Shown here: positions 45,032-58,757 of the stretch, one piece after another
How the letters are laid out: every line of letters begins with the position of its first letter
Numbering within the stretch: position 1 is the first letter of the stretch
Source of the DNA: Halarcobacter bivalviorum
GTDB lineage: Bacteria > Campylobacterota > Campylobacteria > Campylobacterales > Arcobacteraceae
Assembly (NCBI RefSeq): GCF_003346815.1
Contig: NZ_CP031217.1
Span: 2,542,001-2,606,000, forward strand
DNA: 64,000 nucleotides
Direction: 5' to 3'
Notes under the pieces: generated by a model
Database searches by the model: none
The model's input: only the letters and a program-made list of their open reading frames with translations
Told to the model about the DNA's origin: nothing
Program-made: the position numbers and the translations under genes

Positions 45032-48000
45032 ATGTCAGATATACCAAAATTTACCCATTTACATTTACATACAGAATATTCTCTACTTGATGGTGCAAAC
45101 AAAATTAAACCCCTTGCAAAAAAAATTAAAGAGCTAGGAATGGAAAGTGTTGCCATGACAGACCATGGTAATATGTTTGGAGCCATTGATTTTTATAATG
45201 CAATGAGAGCTGAGGGAATAAAGCCTATTATTGGAATGGAAGCTTATATTCACAATTCAGAAGAGATTGATGATAAATCTACAAAACAGAGATTTCACTT
45301 ATGTTTATATGCAAAAAATGATGTGGGATACAAAAACCTTATGTATTTATCTTCTCAAGCATATATGCATGGTTTTTATTACTATCCAAGAATCAATAAA
45401 AAACTATTAAGAGAAAACTCAGAAGGTCTAGTTTGTTCTGCCGCTTGTTTACAAGGGGAAGTAAACTGGCATCTAAATCTTCAAAATGAAAGAAATGTAA
45501 AAAATGGGGCAAAAGGTTATGAAGAAGCAAAAAGAATTGCTTTAGAGTATAAAGAGATTTTTGGAGATGATTTTTACTTAGAGATTATGAGACATGGTAT
45601 TGGTGACCAGCACTTTGTTGATGACCAAATTTTAAAAATCTCTAAAGAGACAGGAATAAAAGTAGTTGCGACAAACGATACTCACTACTTAAAACAAAAA
45701 GATGCTGATGCACATGAAGCTTTTATGTGTATTGCTATGAATAAACTTTATGATGACCCAAATAGATTAAGACACTCAGTGCATGAGTTTTATTTAAAAT
45801 CTCCAGAACAAATTGCCATGCTTTATGCAGATATTCCTGAAGCAATTGAAGCAACTCAAGAGATTGCAGCTAAATGTAATTTAGAGATAAAATTAGGAGA
45901 CCCTACTCCACCAAACTTTAAATTTACAAGACAAAAACTTGAAGAAGAAGGTATCGCCATACCTGAGCCTGAAAATGAATACTCTTTAGAAAATGATAAA
46001 ACCCTATTTATCCATGAGTGCTGGAAAGGTTTAGAAAAAAGACTTGAACATGTTGCTGTTGAAAGACATCAAGAGTACAAAGATAGACTACAAGTAGAGA
46101 TTGATATTATCAATAATATGAAGTTCCCAGGATATATGCTTATTGTTTGGGATTTTGTAAGAGTTGCAAAAGAGATGAAAATTCCTGTTGGACCAGGAAG
46201 GGGTTCAGCAGCTGGAAGTTTAGTTGCCTTTAGTATGGAAATTACAGATATTGACCCTATTCCCTATGGTCTACTTTTTGAGAGATTTCTAAATCCAGAA
46301 AGAATTTCAATGCCCGATATCGATATGGACTTTTGCCAAAGTAGAAGGGGTGAAATTATCGACTATGTTGTGCAACAATATGGAAGAGCCAATGTTGCTC
46401 AAATTATCACTTTTGGTAAACTTCTTGCAAAAGGAGTTATTAGAGATGTAGCTAGAGTTCTTGATATGCCTTATGCAAAAGCAGATGCAATGGCTAAACT
46501 TATTCCAGATGAATTAGGAATTAATCTAACAGACTCTTATGCAAAAGAGCCAAAAATAAAAGAGTTATGTGATACTGATCCACAAGCAAAAAGAGTTTGG
46601 GAGTTTGCCCTTGCTCTTGAAGGGTTAAATAGAAATGCTGGTACTCACGCAGCTGGTGTAGTTATTTCAAATGAACCTTTATGGAAGAAAACTCCTCTTT
46701 TTAAACCCTCTGGTTTAGATACTATCGCAACACAATATAATGGTAAATATGTTGAAGATGTTGACTTAATTAAATTCGACTTCCTAGGTCTTAAGACCCT
46801 AACTGTTATTGAAGAAGCAAATAAACTTATTGAAAGAAGACATGGGAAAAGAGTTAATTTCCTTGAAACTGACGTAGATGACAAAGGAGTATATGAGTTA
46901 ATTCAAACTGGTAATACTATTGGACTATTTCAAATAGAATCTTCAGGAATGCAAGATCTTGCAAAAAAACTTAAACCTTCAGGATTCGAAGATATTATTG
47001 CGATGCTTGCCCTGTATAGACCAGGGCCTATGGAATCAGGAATGCTTGATGACTTTATCGATAGAAAACATGGTCGTGCCGAAATCAGCTACTTCTATGA
47101 TGAATTTATAGCTCCTTTAAAGCCTATCTTAGAGCCAACTTATGGAGTAATTGTTTACCAAGAGCAAGTTATGCAGATTGTACAATCTATTGGTGGCTTC
47201 TCACTAGGTGGTGCCGACTTAGTTAGACGGGCTATGGGTAAAAAAATTAAAGAAGAGATGGATAGACTTAAAGGTGAGTTTGCCGATGGAGGAGTTGTTA
47301 AAGGTTATAAAAAAGAGCATTGTGAAGAGCTTTTCGACCTTATTGTAAAATTTGCCGGATATGGTTTTAATAAATCTCACTCAGCTGCATACGGTCTTGT
47401 GACTTTCTATACTTCATATTTAAAGTGCTATTATCCAGCAGAATTTATGGCAGCACTTCTAACTTTAGAAAAAGATAATACAGATAAAGTTGTAAAATAT
47501 GTAGATGAAGTAAAAAGGTTAGGTTTAGACCTATTCCCACCAGATATTAATAAATCAGACTCAGTATTCTCTGCAAAAAAAATTGATGGAAAAGAAGTTG
47601 TAATGTTTGGAATGGGTGCTATTAAAGGTGCTGGAGATGTTGCAATTAACTCAATTATTAAAGAGAGACAAGCAAATGGTGAATTTAAAGACATGTCTGA
47701 CTTTATCTCAAGAATTGATGGAAGTAAAGTAAATAAAAGAGTAATTGAATCTTTAACAAAAGCAGGAGCTTTTGACTCATTTAAATACTCAAGAAAATCA
47801 CTATTAGAACAAATAGAAATTATTGGGGATACTGTAGGAAAAGCAATGCAAGCCAAAAAAATGGCTACAGGCTCACTTTTTGGTGATAGTGAAGAACTTA
47901 CAAGAGTAGAATTAGTGTTAGAACACCTTCCTGAATATGAAGGAAAAGAGATACTTGAATTTGAAAAAGCTTCTTTAGGATTTTATGTATCTGGACACCC

Positions 48001-48577
48001 ACTTGATAGTTATAGAGAACAACTAGATAAGATTAAATATACTCTAAGTTCTGAACTTGATGAAGTTGCAGATGGAAGTCAAGCAATTCTTGTAGGAAAG
48101 ATTGAAGAAATCACAGAAAAAATCTCTAAAAAAGGTAATAAATTTGGTATTGCCAATATCCTTGACCTTCATGGGAATATTGAGATTATGCTTTTTGAAA
48201 ATAGGCTAAAAGAGTTAGAAGATAATTTTGATTTAAATGAGCCAATTGCTTTTAAAGTAAGAGTAACAAAAGATGGTGATTTTACAAGAATGAATATTCT
48301 AAAGATTGAATCATTAGAAGATGCACAAAAAGAGAAAATTAAAACAAAACATAGAGAAAAAGAAGAACCACCTATAACTATTGCTTTACCTTTTATAAAT
48401 AGTGATGAAACTATGTATAAACTTTTTGAGATAGTTGCAAATAATCAAGGAAAAAGAAATCTAAAAATAGTTGTAAAATCTAAGCTTGCAGATGTGGAAC
48501 TTGAAACAGGATTTAGTGTTAACTCAAAGGTTGAAAATTTAATCGAGCAAATACAAGGGGCTTATGTAGTAGCATGA
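45032..48577 (+). CDS. dnaE: DNA polymerase III alpha subunit
   Basis: 1181 aa. N-terminal PHP domain (FTHLHLHTEYSLLDGANKI, AMTDHGNMFGA); polymerase palm with GPGRGSAAGSLVAF and the catalytic PDIDMDFCQSRRGEII; thumb/fingers RPGPMESGMLDDFIDRKHG and GVIVYQEQVMQI, RRAMGKK, FNKSHSAAYG; helix-hairpin-helix, OB-fold (AILVGKIEEITEKISKKGNK) near 1020, and C-terminal tau-binding part. It is the replicative polymerase. surE follows with a 4-base overlap. Confidence 0.98.
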   Translation: MSDIPKFTHLHLHTEYSLLDGANKIKPLAKKIKELGMESVAMTDHGNMFGAIDFYNAMRAEGIKPIIGMEAYIHNSEEIDDKSTKQRFHLCLYAKNDVGYKNLMYLSSQAYMHGFYYYPRINKKLLRENSEGLVCSAACLQGEVNWHLNLQNERNVKNGAKGYEEAKRIALEYKEIFGDDFYLEIMRHGIGDQHFVDDQILKISKETGIKVVATNDTHYLKQKDADAHEAFMCIAMNKLYDDPNRLRHSVHEFYLKSPEQIAMLYADIPEAIEATQEIAAKCNLEIKLGDPTPPNFKFTRQKLEEEGIAIPEPENEYSLENDKTLFIHECWKGLEKRLEHVAVERHQEYKDRLQVEIDIINNMKFPGYMLIVWDFVRVAKEMKIPVGPGRGSAAGSLVAFSMEITDIDPIPYGLLFERFLNPERISMPDIDMDFCQSRRGEIIDYVVQQYGRANVAQIITFGKLLAKGVIRDVARVLDMPYAKADAMAKLIPDELGINLTDSYAKEPKIKELCDTDPQAKRVWEFALALEGLNRNAGTHAAGVVISNEPLWKKTPLFKPSGLDTIATQYNGKYVEDVDLIKFDFLGLKTLTVIEEANKLIERRHGKRVNFLETDVDDKGVYELIQTGNTIGLFQIESSGMQDLAKKLKPSGFEDIIAMLALYRPGPMESGMLDDFIDRKHGRAEISYFYDEFIAPLKPILEPTYGVIVYQEQVMQIVQSIGGFSLGGADLVRRAMGKKIKEEMDRLKGEFADGGVVKGYKKEHCEELFDLIVKFAGYGFNKSHSAAYGLVTFYTSYLKCYYPAEFMAALLTLEKDNTDKVVKYVDEVKRLGLDLFPPDINKSDSVFSAKKIDGKEVVMFGMGAIKGAGDVAINSIIKERQANGEFKDMSDFISRIDGSKVNKRVIESLTKAGAFDSFKYSRKSLLEQIEIIGDTVGKAMQAKKMATGSLFGDSEELTRVELVLEHLPEYEGKEILEFEKASLGFYVSGHPLDSYREQLDKIKYTLSSELDEVADGSQAILVGKIEEITEKISKKGNKFGIANILDLHGNIEIMLFENRLKELEDNFDLNEPIAFKVRVTKDGDFTRMNILKIESLEDAQKEKIKTKHREKEEPPITIALPFINSDETMYKLFEIVANNQGKRNLKIVVKSKLADVELETGFSVNSKVENLIEQIQGAYVVA

Positions 48578-49365
48578 TGAAACAAATATTAATTACAAAT
48601 GATGATGGTTTTGATGCAATTGGATTAAAAGCTTTAATTGAAGCTTTATCTCCTATTGCAAAGATTGTTGTTGTAGCTCCTGCTAAAAATAAATCAGCTT
48701 GTGGCCACTCTTTAACACTTGATAGACCATTAAGAATGGTTCATGTGGATGATGATTTTTATAAAATCGATGATGGAACACCAACAGATTGTATTTTTAT
48801 CTCATTAAATAATCTCTTTAAAGAAGGCTATAAACCAGATTTAGTAATTAGTGGTATAAATATTGGTGCAAATATGGGAGAAGATGTTACTTACAGTGGT
48901 ACAGCAGCAGGAGCGATGGAAGCAGTATTACAAGGAGTTCCTGCAATTGCTATCTCACAAGTATGCAAAGATAGATGTCAGGATATTAAAAATGGTTGGG
49001 ATTTTGCACTTGCTAAAGAAACTATTGCAAAATTAGCAAAAAAGATTTTAAATAATCAATTCCCTTTAGGAGAGAGAAGATTTTTAAATGTAAATATTCC
49101 TCCAATTAAAAAAGAGGAGTGTAAAGGTATCAAAATCACAAAAGCTGGTTATAGAGAGTATGGAAATGATACACACAGACATTATAATCCTAGAGGAGAA
49201 GAATACTACTGGATAGGTCTACATCCATTAATTTGGCAAGAAAGTGAAAATAAAGATTGTGATTTTGAAGTTGTTAAAGCAAACTATATATCAATTACTC
49301 CTATAATGCTAGACTTAACTTCATATGATGATATAGATAAATTAAATACATGGATAAAGGAATAA
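48574..49365 (+). CDS. surE: 5'/3'-nucleotidase SurE
   Basis: 263 aa. Metal-binding ITNDDGFDAIGLKAL, the substrate loop KNKSACGHSLTL, ISGINIGANMGEDVTYSGTAAGAMEA and DGTPTDC. It dephosphorylates nucleoside monophosphates in stationary-phase survival. The start is ATGATG across the dnaE stop; either ATG may be used. A GTG-started small gene follows after one base. Confidence 0.96.
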   Translation: MMKQILITNDDGFDAIGLKALIEALSPIAKIVVVAPAKNKSACGHSLTLDRPLRMVHVDDDFYKIDDGTPTDCIFISLNNLFKEGYKPDLVISGINIGANMGEDVTYSGTAAGAMEAVLQGVPAIAISQVCKDRCQDIKNGWDFALAKETIAKLAKKILNNQFPLGERRFLNVNIPPIKKEECKGIKITKAGYREYGNDTHRHYNPRGEEYYWIGLHPLIWQESENKDCDFEVVKANYISITPIMLDLTSYDDIDKLNTWIKE

Positions 49366-49366
49366 A

Positions 49367-49627
49367 GTGAACTTTACAGAATCTTTAACAAAGCATATAG
49401 ATAAGCTTGTTGGAACTTTAAAATCAGAAGAAGATTTAAAAGAAGTACTAAAAAGAAAACTTACAAAAAAAGAGTTAAAAGTTTTTATTGCCATTGAAGA
49501 GGGAAAATCTATTCAAGAAACAATGGAACTTATTAAAGATGATGAAGAAAGAGTAGAAGAACTATATAAAGTTGCTTGCAAAAAAGTAAATCAAGAGAAA
49601 ATCAAAAAAGAACTTGTTGATTTATAA
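49367..49627 (+). CDS. Small helical protein of unknown function
   Basis: 86 aa from a GTG start with AAGG six bases upstream. It is charged and helical (TKHIDKLVGTLKSEEDLKEV, ELKVFIAIEEGKSIQETMEL, ACKKVNQEKI), with the look of a small HTH or sigma-region-like fold (KKELKVFIAIEEGKSIQETM) but no confident family. It is the last gene of the dnaE-surE unit, spaced one base after surE. Confidence 0.65.
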   Translation: MNFTESLTKHIDKLVGTLKSEEDLKEVLKRKLTKKELKVFIAIEEGKSIQETMELIKDDEERVEELYKVACKKVNQEKIKKELVDL

Positions 49628-49629
49628 GG

Positions 49630-49652
49630 GTTTTACAAAGAATTTGTAAAAC
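49630..49652. terminator. Shared terminator hairpin of two convergent units
   Basis: GTTTTACA and TGTAAAAC form an 8-bp stem. It lies just after the small gene and inside the last codons of the minus-strand peptidase gene, so it can stop rightward transcripts and overlaps the leftward coding end. Confidence 0.55.
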
Positions 49653-51003
49653 TCTTATAGTTTGTTTTATTATATGAAACTCTTGTAGAATCTTTATCAA
49701 AGTTTACAAGAACCATTCCTGCAAACTTATCCTCTTTATAAAACTCTACACGGAATATTTTTCCACTTTTATCAATAGAAAATCTTTTAAGTAAACTATT
49801 TTTATTTACAAGAACACCCGCTTCATTATTCTCTTCATGTACAAAACCAATTACATTAACTCTTAAATCTTTTATAGGTTTAATCTTAAAACTATTATTT
49901 ACATTGATTATTGAACCTAAAGGAACATCAAAATCTTTTCCATCAATATTAATATTTATATTTTCATCTATATTCTCATGCTCGAAATAATCAGGAGCTA
50001 ATAAAGATAGTCTTCTATTTCCATAATGAATTACATAACCCTCTTCTTTTTTAATTACCGTTAATAAAGGACTTGAAGGGCTAAACTCTAAAGTTCCATC
50101 TTTTTTAACAGGGAAATACCTTAATGTACTTCTAATTTCACTAAGAGGTAATTGTATTTTTTCATCATAAAAACTAATATAAATATCATTATCAATCACA
50201 TTTTTAACTGCAACTGGTTCTAAAGGGAAATACCTTTCATACTCTATTCCCATAATATCCATATATTTTTCAATAGCAAGAAGATGATAATAAGTTCTTT
50301 CATGTAATGATAAAGATTTACTTGCTTCATTTGCAAAAGCAGCTTTTTTATTATTGATAGAAAAATATGTTAAAGTTTTTTCCATCTCTTTATCACCAAG
50401 TCTTGTATTTGTATTTTTTACCTTGTATTGATGTTTAGTATTAATTAAATTTTTATTAACTGATTCACATACTTTTTGAGCTATCTCTTCTAAATTACCA
50501 TAATACGGAGTATCTAATTTAGCTTGATCAATAATAGCAGTTTGTCCCCATCTTAAAGGAGAATGCATATTATCAATATATTCTTCTCTATAAAAACCAC
50601 TTCCATCATGTAAGTTTAATACTAACTTTACTTCATCAGAAACTATATATTTTTTAATTTTTTGAATAGAGTTATAATCTGGGTCATTATTAGAAATTTT
50701 GGCAAACTTTCTATTCATATCCCCAAAAGTACCTCTACCTCTTTTAATAATGGAATAAAAATTTAAATTAGGTACTATCCATACAGAACCTTTTTTAATT
50801 TTATAATGAGTAGCAATAAGAGAAGCAGCCATAAAACCACCTGGTTCATCTCCTTGTATACCACCAATTATTAATAAAGTATTATTATCTTCTTTACCTT
50901 TTTTAATAAAATCAAAATCAAAGTTATGTTCATGAGCATAAAGATTTTGTAAAATAATAACCAAGAAAAAAAGTTTAAATAATTTTAACATGCCAAGGTT
51001 CAT
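49633..51003 (-). CDS. Csd4/Pgp1-like DL-carboxypeptidase (M99 family)
   Basis: 456 aa. N-terminal signal peptide (MLKLFKLFFLVIILQNLYA). The zinc site reads GGIQGDEPGGF (Q50 and E53, where most carboxypeptidases have H-x-x-E) and LNLHDGSGFYREEY (His). The Q-for-H change is the hallmark of Csd4 of Helicobacter pylori and Pgp1 of Campylobacter, which trim muropeptide tripeptides to dipeptides and are required for helical shape. The catalytic glutamate is probably in AFANEASK (~225). Two beta domains follow. Start chosen at 51003 because GGAG is 6 bases upstream. It overlaps the adjoining VanY-like gene by 29 bases, so the two hydrolases are co-expressed. Confidence 0.85.
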   Translation of the reverse strand: MNLGMLKLFKLFFLVIILQNLYAHEHNFDFDFIKKGKEDNNTLLIIGGIQGDEPGGFMAASLIATHYKIKKGSVWIVPNLNFYSIIKRGRGTFGDMNRKFAKISNNDPDYNSIQKIKKYIVSDEVKLVLNLHDGSGFYREEYIDNMHSPLRWGQTAIIDQAKLDTPYYGNLEEIAQKVCESVNKNLINTKHQYKVKNTNTRLGDKEMEKTLTYFSINNKKAAFANEASKSLSLHERTYYHLLAIEKYMDIMGIEYERYFPLEPVAVKNVIDNDIYISFYDEKIQLPLSEIRSTLRYFPVKKDGTLEFSPSSPLLTVIKKEEGYVIHYGNRRLSLLAPDYFEHENIDENININIDGKDFDVPLGSIINVNNSFKIKPIKDLRVNVIGFVHEENNEAGVLVNKNSLLKRFSIDKSGKIFRVEFYKEDKFAGMVLVNFDKDSTRVSYNKTNYKSFTNSL

Positions 51004-51925
51004 ACCTTACTCCATCCTTATTGTTTACTGTATATCTCATATCAATATATTTTAATTTTCTCATCTTTAAAAATTCATCTGTAAGTGCAAATCTTGATGA
51101 GAAATTAGCTGTCCCAAAACCTTTTTTACCAACATCAAAATCAGCAATACTATGGTAAGTATATGCTGGTGGGGCTAAAGATTTTGAAGCATCCGTTAAA
51201 TTTCCATCTACACTTTGTACTTTATCTAAAAAAAGTTTCGTTTGCTTTACAATACTTCTAACACCTGAAGTTAAAGTTAAACTATCCCCAATATCTGCAA
51301 CCATTTGATAATAGATTTTTTCAGGCTCACCTTTAAATAAATAATGTCCTGTATAAGGAATCTTTACTACTTCTTTTTTATTTATGCTATCTGTTATATT
51401 TAAAGAAATTTTCTTTCCGTAAAATCCATGAATTGAAGGATCATAGTAAAAAATAGATTCTAAAAAAGCTAATTCATCTTTAGTGAAACTTCCTATTTGA
51501 CTAGAATATTTAGCTATTTTAATCATCTCATCAAAACTAAGAATATTAAAATTACCATAACCCACATGACTTTGTACTAAATTAAGTTTTTTTCTTACAC
51601 TTTTAAAAGCAGATAAAAACTTCTCTTCAATAAAAACATCTTCTAAAATAGACTTCTTCTCTTTTATAATTGAAGCCTTTGAATCACTTTTAGATTCAAT
51701 AATTATTGAATCCTTAACTTCCCCTATATACTCTTCTTCTGTAAGAATATAATCATCTTTTATTTTATTTAGTTTTTCATAGTTTTCAACACTATTTTCT
51801 TTTAATCCAAATATCTCATTTAACAACTTTTCAAAATTATTATCTGAATTATTTGCAAAAAGTGTTGAAGTACTAAATAAAGATGCAAAAGCAGTCGTAG
51901 ACTTTAAAAAATCTCTTCTTTTCAT
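50975..51925 (-). CDS. VanY-like (M15B) D-alanyl-D-alanine carboxypeptidase domain protein with Tat-type signal
   Basis: 316 aa. A twin-arginine leader (KRRDFLKSTTAFASLFSTST) suggests folded export. After a lysine/serine-rich linker (~60-110) the C-terminal half shows M15 metallopeptidase motifs: LTLTSGVRSIVKQTKLF, the zinc motif region YTYHSIADFDVG (His and Asp) and the final YEPWHVKI (EPWH). Such enzymes remove a terminal D-Ala from peptidoglycan stem peptides. Overlap with the Csd4-like gene points to joint cell-wall trimming and cell shape (inference). Confidence 0.82.
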   Translation of the reverse strand: MKRRDFLKSTTAFASLFSTSTLFANNSDNNFEKLLNEIFGLKENSVENYEKLNKIKDDYILTEEEYIGEVKDSIIIESKSDSKASIIKEKKSILEDVFIEEKFLSAFKSVRKKLNLVQSHVGYGNFNILSFDEMIKIAKYSSQIGSFTKDELAFLESIFYYDPSIHGFYGKKISLNITDSINKKEVVKIPYTGHYLFKGEPEKIYYQMVADIGDSLTLTSGVRSIVKQTKLFLDKVQSVDGNLTDASKSLAPPAYTYHSIADFDVGKKGFGTANFSSRFALTDEFLKMRKLKYIDMRYTVNNKDGVRYEPWHVKII

Positions 51926-51933
51926 TTAATATC

Positions 51934-52197
51934 CTAAAGCACCATTTTAATATCTTTATGATCGCCTAACATTTTGTAAATCTCTTTTCTATCATCTTCA
52001 TTATGAACTAATAGCTCTAAAGAATAGCTTTTAAATTTACCTTTTTTACTTACTTTCGATTTTTCTAAAGAGAATTCTCTTTGAATTAATATCTCTTCTG
52101 TAATTTTTCTTGCATTACTTGTTTCAAGAATTACAATTTTATATTTCCAAGAACATGGATAATCTAATTGAAGTTGTTGTTTATTTAAATCAATCAT
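51934..52197 (-). CDS. DUF493 (YbeD-like) protein
   Basis: 87 aa, the usual length of the YbeD/HP0495 family. It reads [42 protein letters not shown] and [20 protein letters not shown], an alpha-beta ACT-like fold. Function is unknown, E. coli YbeD is linked to lipoic acid gene context. Its ATG overlaps the moaC stop by 4 bases, so it is coupled to it. Confidence 0.85.
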   Translation of the reverse strand: MIDLNKQQLQLDYPCSWKYKIVILETSNARKITEEILIQREFSLEKSKVSKKGKFKSYSLELLVHNEDDRKEIYKMLGDHKDIKMVL

Positions 52198-52688
52198 CTA
52201 GTAAAATCTCCACTCTTTCCACCACTTTTAGATTCTAATTGAACATTTGAAATAACCATTGATTTATCAATAGCTTTTACCATATCATAAATTGTAAGTA
52301 AGCCAATAGAAACACCTGTTAAAGCTTCCATTTCTACACCAGTTTGTCCATTTAACTTTGCGCTTACCATTAATTTAAAACCCGGTAATTCAGGTTTTTC
52401 TTCAATATCACAATTAATACCAGTTAATAATAAAGGATGGCACATTGGTATTAATTCACTTGTTTTTTTTGTTCCCATAATTGCAGCAATAACTGCTGTT
52501 TGCAATACTGGTCCTTTTTTTGCTGTATTATCAATAATTGCATCATATGCATCTTGGCTCATTGTAATAAGCCCCGAAGCAACGGCAATTCTCTTTGTTT
52601 CATTTTTTGTTGATACATCAACCATTTTTGGTCTATCATTTTCATCTAAGTGTGTTAATTTCAAAATAAAACCTTTAAAGTTATTCAC
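52194..52688 (-). CDS. moaC: Cyclic pyranopterin monophosphate synthase accessory protein MoaC
   Basis: 164 aa. Motifs [30 protein letters not shown] and [28 protein letters not shown] are the MoaC active-site stretches (K and D conserved). It converts 3',8-cyclo-GTP to cPMP in molybdenum-cofactor biosynthesis, which supplies the TorA-like enzyme at the start of the window and other molybdoenzymes. Length is normal. Confidence 0.97.
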   Translation of the reverse strand: MNNFKGFILKLTHLDENDRPKMVDVSTKNETKRIAVASGLITMSQDAYDAIIDNTAKKGPVLQTAVIAAIMGTKKTSELIPMCHPLLLTGINCDIEEKPELPGFKLMVSAKLNGQTGVEMEALTGVSIGLLTIYDMVKAIDKSMVISNVQLESKSGGKSGDFTR

Positions 52689-52778
52689 TTTATTATATCT
52701 TTTTATTAGTTAAATAGAAATTAAGTAAACTTTAAATATAATGTGAGCCTAAATTTTAAAAGAAAGAGGGTGATTTTA

Positions 52779-52991
52779 GTGCCAGGCATTAAAGTTAAAG
52801 ATAACGAATCTTTTGACGAAGCATATAGAAGGTTTAAGAAACAATGTGATAGAAATCTTATTGTTACTGAAACTAGAGCTAGAAGATTTTTTGAGCCGAT
52901 GACTGAAAAAAGAAAGAAGCAAAAAATTAACGCTAGAAAGAAAATGCTTAAGAGATTATACATGCTTAGAAGATACGAATCTAGGCTGTAA
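52779..52991 (+). CDS. rpsU: 30S ribosomal protein S21
   Basis: 70 aa. It starts (M)[20 protein letters not shown] and runs through [20 protein letters not shown], the S21 signature with a basic C-terminus. I chose the GTG at 52779 because GAGGGTGA lies directly upstream; an earlier GTG at 52743 would place that ribosome site inside the gene. A strong terminator follows. The gene stands alone. Confidence 0.96.
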   Translation: MPGIKVKDNESFDEAYRRFKKQCDRNLIVTETRARRFFEPMTEKRKKQKINARKKMLKRLYMLRRYESRL

Positions 52992-53007
52992 TATTCGTTT
53001 TCTATCC

Positions 53008-53037
53008 AAAGGTCAGCTTTTAGCTGGCCTTTTTTTA
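53008..53037 (+). terminator. Terminator after rpsU
   Basis: AAGGTCAGC, a TTTTA loop and GCTGGCCTT (one T-G wobble), followed by seven T. Confidence 0.9.
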
Positions 53038-53048
53038 TTTCTATAACT

Positions 53049-53357
53049 ATGAAAAAACATATTTTTATACTTATCTTCTTATTTAATTATTCCCAAACTA
53101 ATGATAATTTTTGTATTGCCCAAAACCAAAAAGATAAATATATTGGTTTAAAAAGGTTTAATACAACTCAGGAGTTTAAAAAGGAGTGTAGTGGTATTAT
53201 GATATTCAAATATAAAAAAGATGCTTGTAGAGTCTTTACAATGAAAGATATGAAGTTTAATGTCTATATAAAAGACAAATATACAATATCCTATTTTAAA
53301 ATTGGAGAAGAGAAAAGAGTTTGTGGGAAAGAGATTAAAGAATATATTAAAGATTAA
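53049..53357 (+). CDS. Small secreted protein of unknown function
   Basis: 102 aa. A short signal-like N-terminus (MKKHIFILIFLFNYSQTNDN) is followed by a lysine-rich soluble part with four cysteines (~22, 48, 59 and 92), so disulfides in the periplasm are likely. No family recognised. It sits between the rpsU terminator and the rRNA operon terminator, without an obvious ribosome site. Expression is plausible but unproven. Confidence 0.55.
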   Translation: MKKHIFILIFLFNYSQTNDNFCIAQNQKDKYIGLKRFNTTQEFKKECSGIMIFKYKKDACRVFTMKDMKFNVYIKDKYTISYFKIGEEKRVCGKEIKEYIKD

Positions 53358-53406
53358 AAAAAAAGCCTACCTAAACAGACTAGAAAGAATGCTTAGATAG
53401 GCTTTA
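53358..53406 (-). terminator. Terminator of the rRNA operon
   Basis: On the minus strand AGCCTATCTAAG and the partner TAGGTAGGCT (two near-complementary arms, one mismatch) enclose a ~22-nt loop and are followed by eight or more T (plus-strand A-run 53356-53363). It also lies at the end of the plus-strand small gene and may serve both. Confidence 0.8.
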
Positions 53407-53419
53407 AATAAATACTCAA

Positions 53420-53538
53420 GAGCTGGCAGCGACTTACGTTTCCACAAGGGGACCCTGCAGTATTATCAGCGCAGAAGTGCTTGACTTCCAGGTTCGGAAT
53501 GGGTCTGGGTATTTCCACTTCGCTAAAACCACCAGCAA
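53420..53538 (-). rRNA. rrf: 5S ribosomal RNA
   Basis: Ends are approximate. Minus-strand reading shows GCTGGTGGTTTTAGCGAAGT at the 5' side, the conserved CATTCCGAACCTGGAAGTCA in the middle and CGTAAGTCGCTGCCAGC at the 3' side, whose ends pair to close helix I. Last RNA of the operon. Confidence 0.93.
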
Positions 53539-53540
53539 GT

Positions 53541-53730
53541 TGAGTATTAAAAGCGTTGCATTTAATACTAATGAATAATTAATAGTGAATAATGAATAAT
53601 GCTATTATTCAATTTCGCTCTTAATACTCAACTCTTTGAAGAGTTTAAAGTTTTAATGTTAAGTCTTTCACAATTATTAAATACTATTTTAAGTACTTAA
53701 TAAGATAGTAGTCCAAGAAATTATATAAAA
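53541..53730 (-). other. 23S-5S spacer with repeats and one arm of the 23S processing stem
   Basis: AT-rich spacer. It contains repeated GAATAAT units with a perfect GAATAAT-GCT-ATTATTC hairpin (53594-53610). The stretch 53691-53723 is nearly complementary in RNA to the stretch just upstream of 23S (56675-56709), so the two would form the precursor stem cut by RNase III. Confidence 0.65.
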
Positions 53731-56637
<2,907 letters not shown>

Positions 56638-56950
56638 TTGAGATAAAGTAATTTCTTACTTTAACCTTTTTGAATAATTATTCCTTGGCTACTATCTTAT
56701 TAAATACTTCTGTATTAAATAAGTTAGTTGTGTCTATCTATTTTATTAGATATGAAATTTTTTGTTTTTTAAATCATCTTCATACGAAAGATATTGATTT
56801 AAACGAAAAAATTAAAGACTTTAACATTAAATTTTTAAATATCATGCTATCTTAAAAAAATTCTCATTTTTTCAAGGTAACGCATTTTGGTTGTATAAAA
56901 CCAAATATAAATTCAATCTCTTTTGAACTTATATTTAGCTTTTTAATAGA
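56638..56950 (-). other. tRNA-Ala to 23S spacer with the upstream arm of the 23S processing stem
   Basis: About 310 nt, AT-rich. The arm at 56675-56709 matches the reverse complement of 53691-53723 with few mismatches (both share CTACTATCTTATTAA). The rest shows no gene; short open frames across it have no ribosome site. Confidence 0.6.
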
Positions 56951-57026
56951 TGGTGGAGATAAGCGGGATCGAACCGCTGACCTCCTGCGTGCAAGGCAGG
57001 CGCTCTCCCAGCTGAGCTATATCCCC
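56951..57026 (-). tRNA. tRNA-Ala (TGC)
   Basis: 76 nt with encoded CCA. Minus-strand sequence begins GGGGATATAGCTCAGCTGGG; the anticodon loop is CTTGCAC (anticodon TGC) and the T-loop is GGTTCGATCC. Cloverleaf is complete. Confidence 0.98.
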
Positions 57027-57062
57027 AACATTTAACCTATAACTTTAACAGATTATTTATAA

Positions 57063-57139
57063 TGGTGGGCCTACCAGGACTTGAACCTGGGACCTCACGA
57101 TTATCAGTCGAGCGCTCTAGCCAGCTGAGCTATAGGCCC
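57063..57139 (-). tRNA. tRNA-Ile (GAT)
   Basis: 77 nt with encoded CCA. It begins GGGCCTATAGCTCAGCTGGC; anticodon loop CTGATAA (anticodon GAT); T-arm CAGGTTCAAGTCCTG. Acceptor stem GGGCCTA/TAGGCCC pairs fully. Confidence 0.98.
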
Positions 57140-57155
57140 ATTTGTCACCTATTTT

Positions 57156-57186
57156 AAATAACCTTTATAAACCGAACATGAATTAC
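57156..57186 (-). other. Downstream arm of the 16S processing stem
   Basis: The transcript here is complementary to the leader at 58915-58946 over about 30 bases (shared core TTTATAAACCGAA and its complement). This would loop out the 16S precursor for RNase III. Confidence 0.65.
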
Positions 57187-57239
57187 TGCTATCTTTGATA
57201 GCTTTGGAAGTTAGAAACGAATCTAACTTCTCTTCTCTG

Positions 57240-58757
<1,518 letters not shown>

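Noticed and set aside
53541-53640. Repeated GAATAAT motifs in the 23S-5S spacer as a possible mobile (MITE-like) element.
   Set aside because: Only short AT-rich units, no target-site duplication and no terminal inverted repeats beyond one small hairpin.
56670-56855. A 61-codon frame in the tRNA-Ala to 23S spacer.
   Set aside because: It is on the strand opposite the rRNA transcript, overlaps the processing stem and has no ribosome site.
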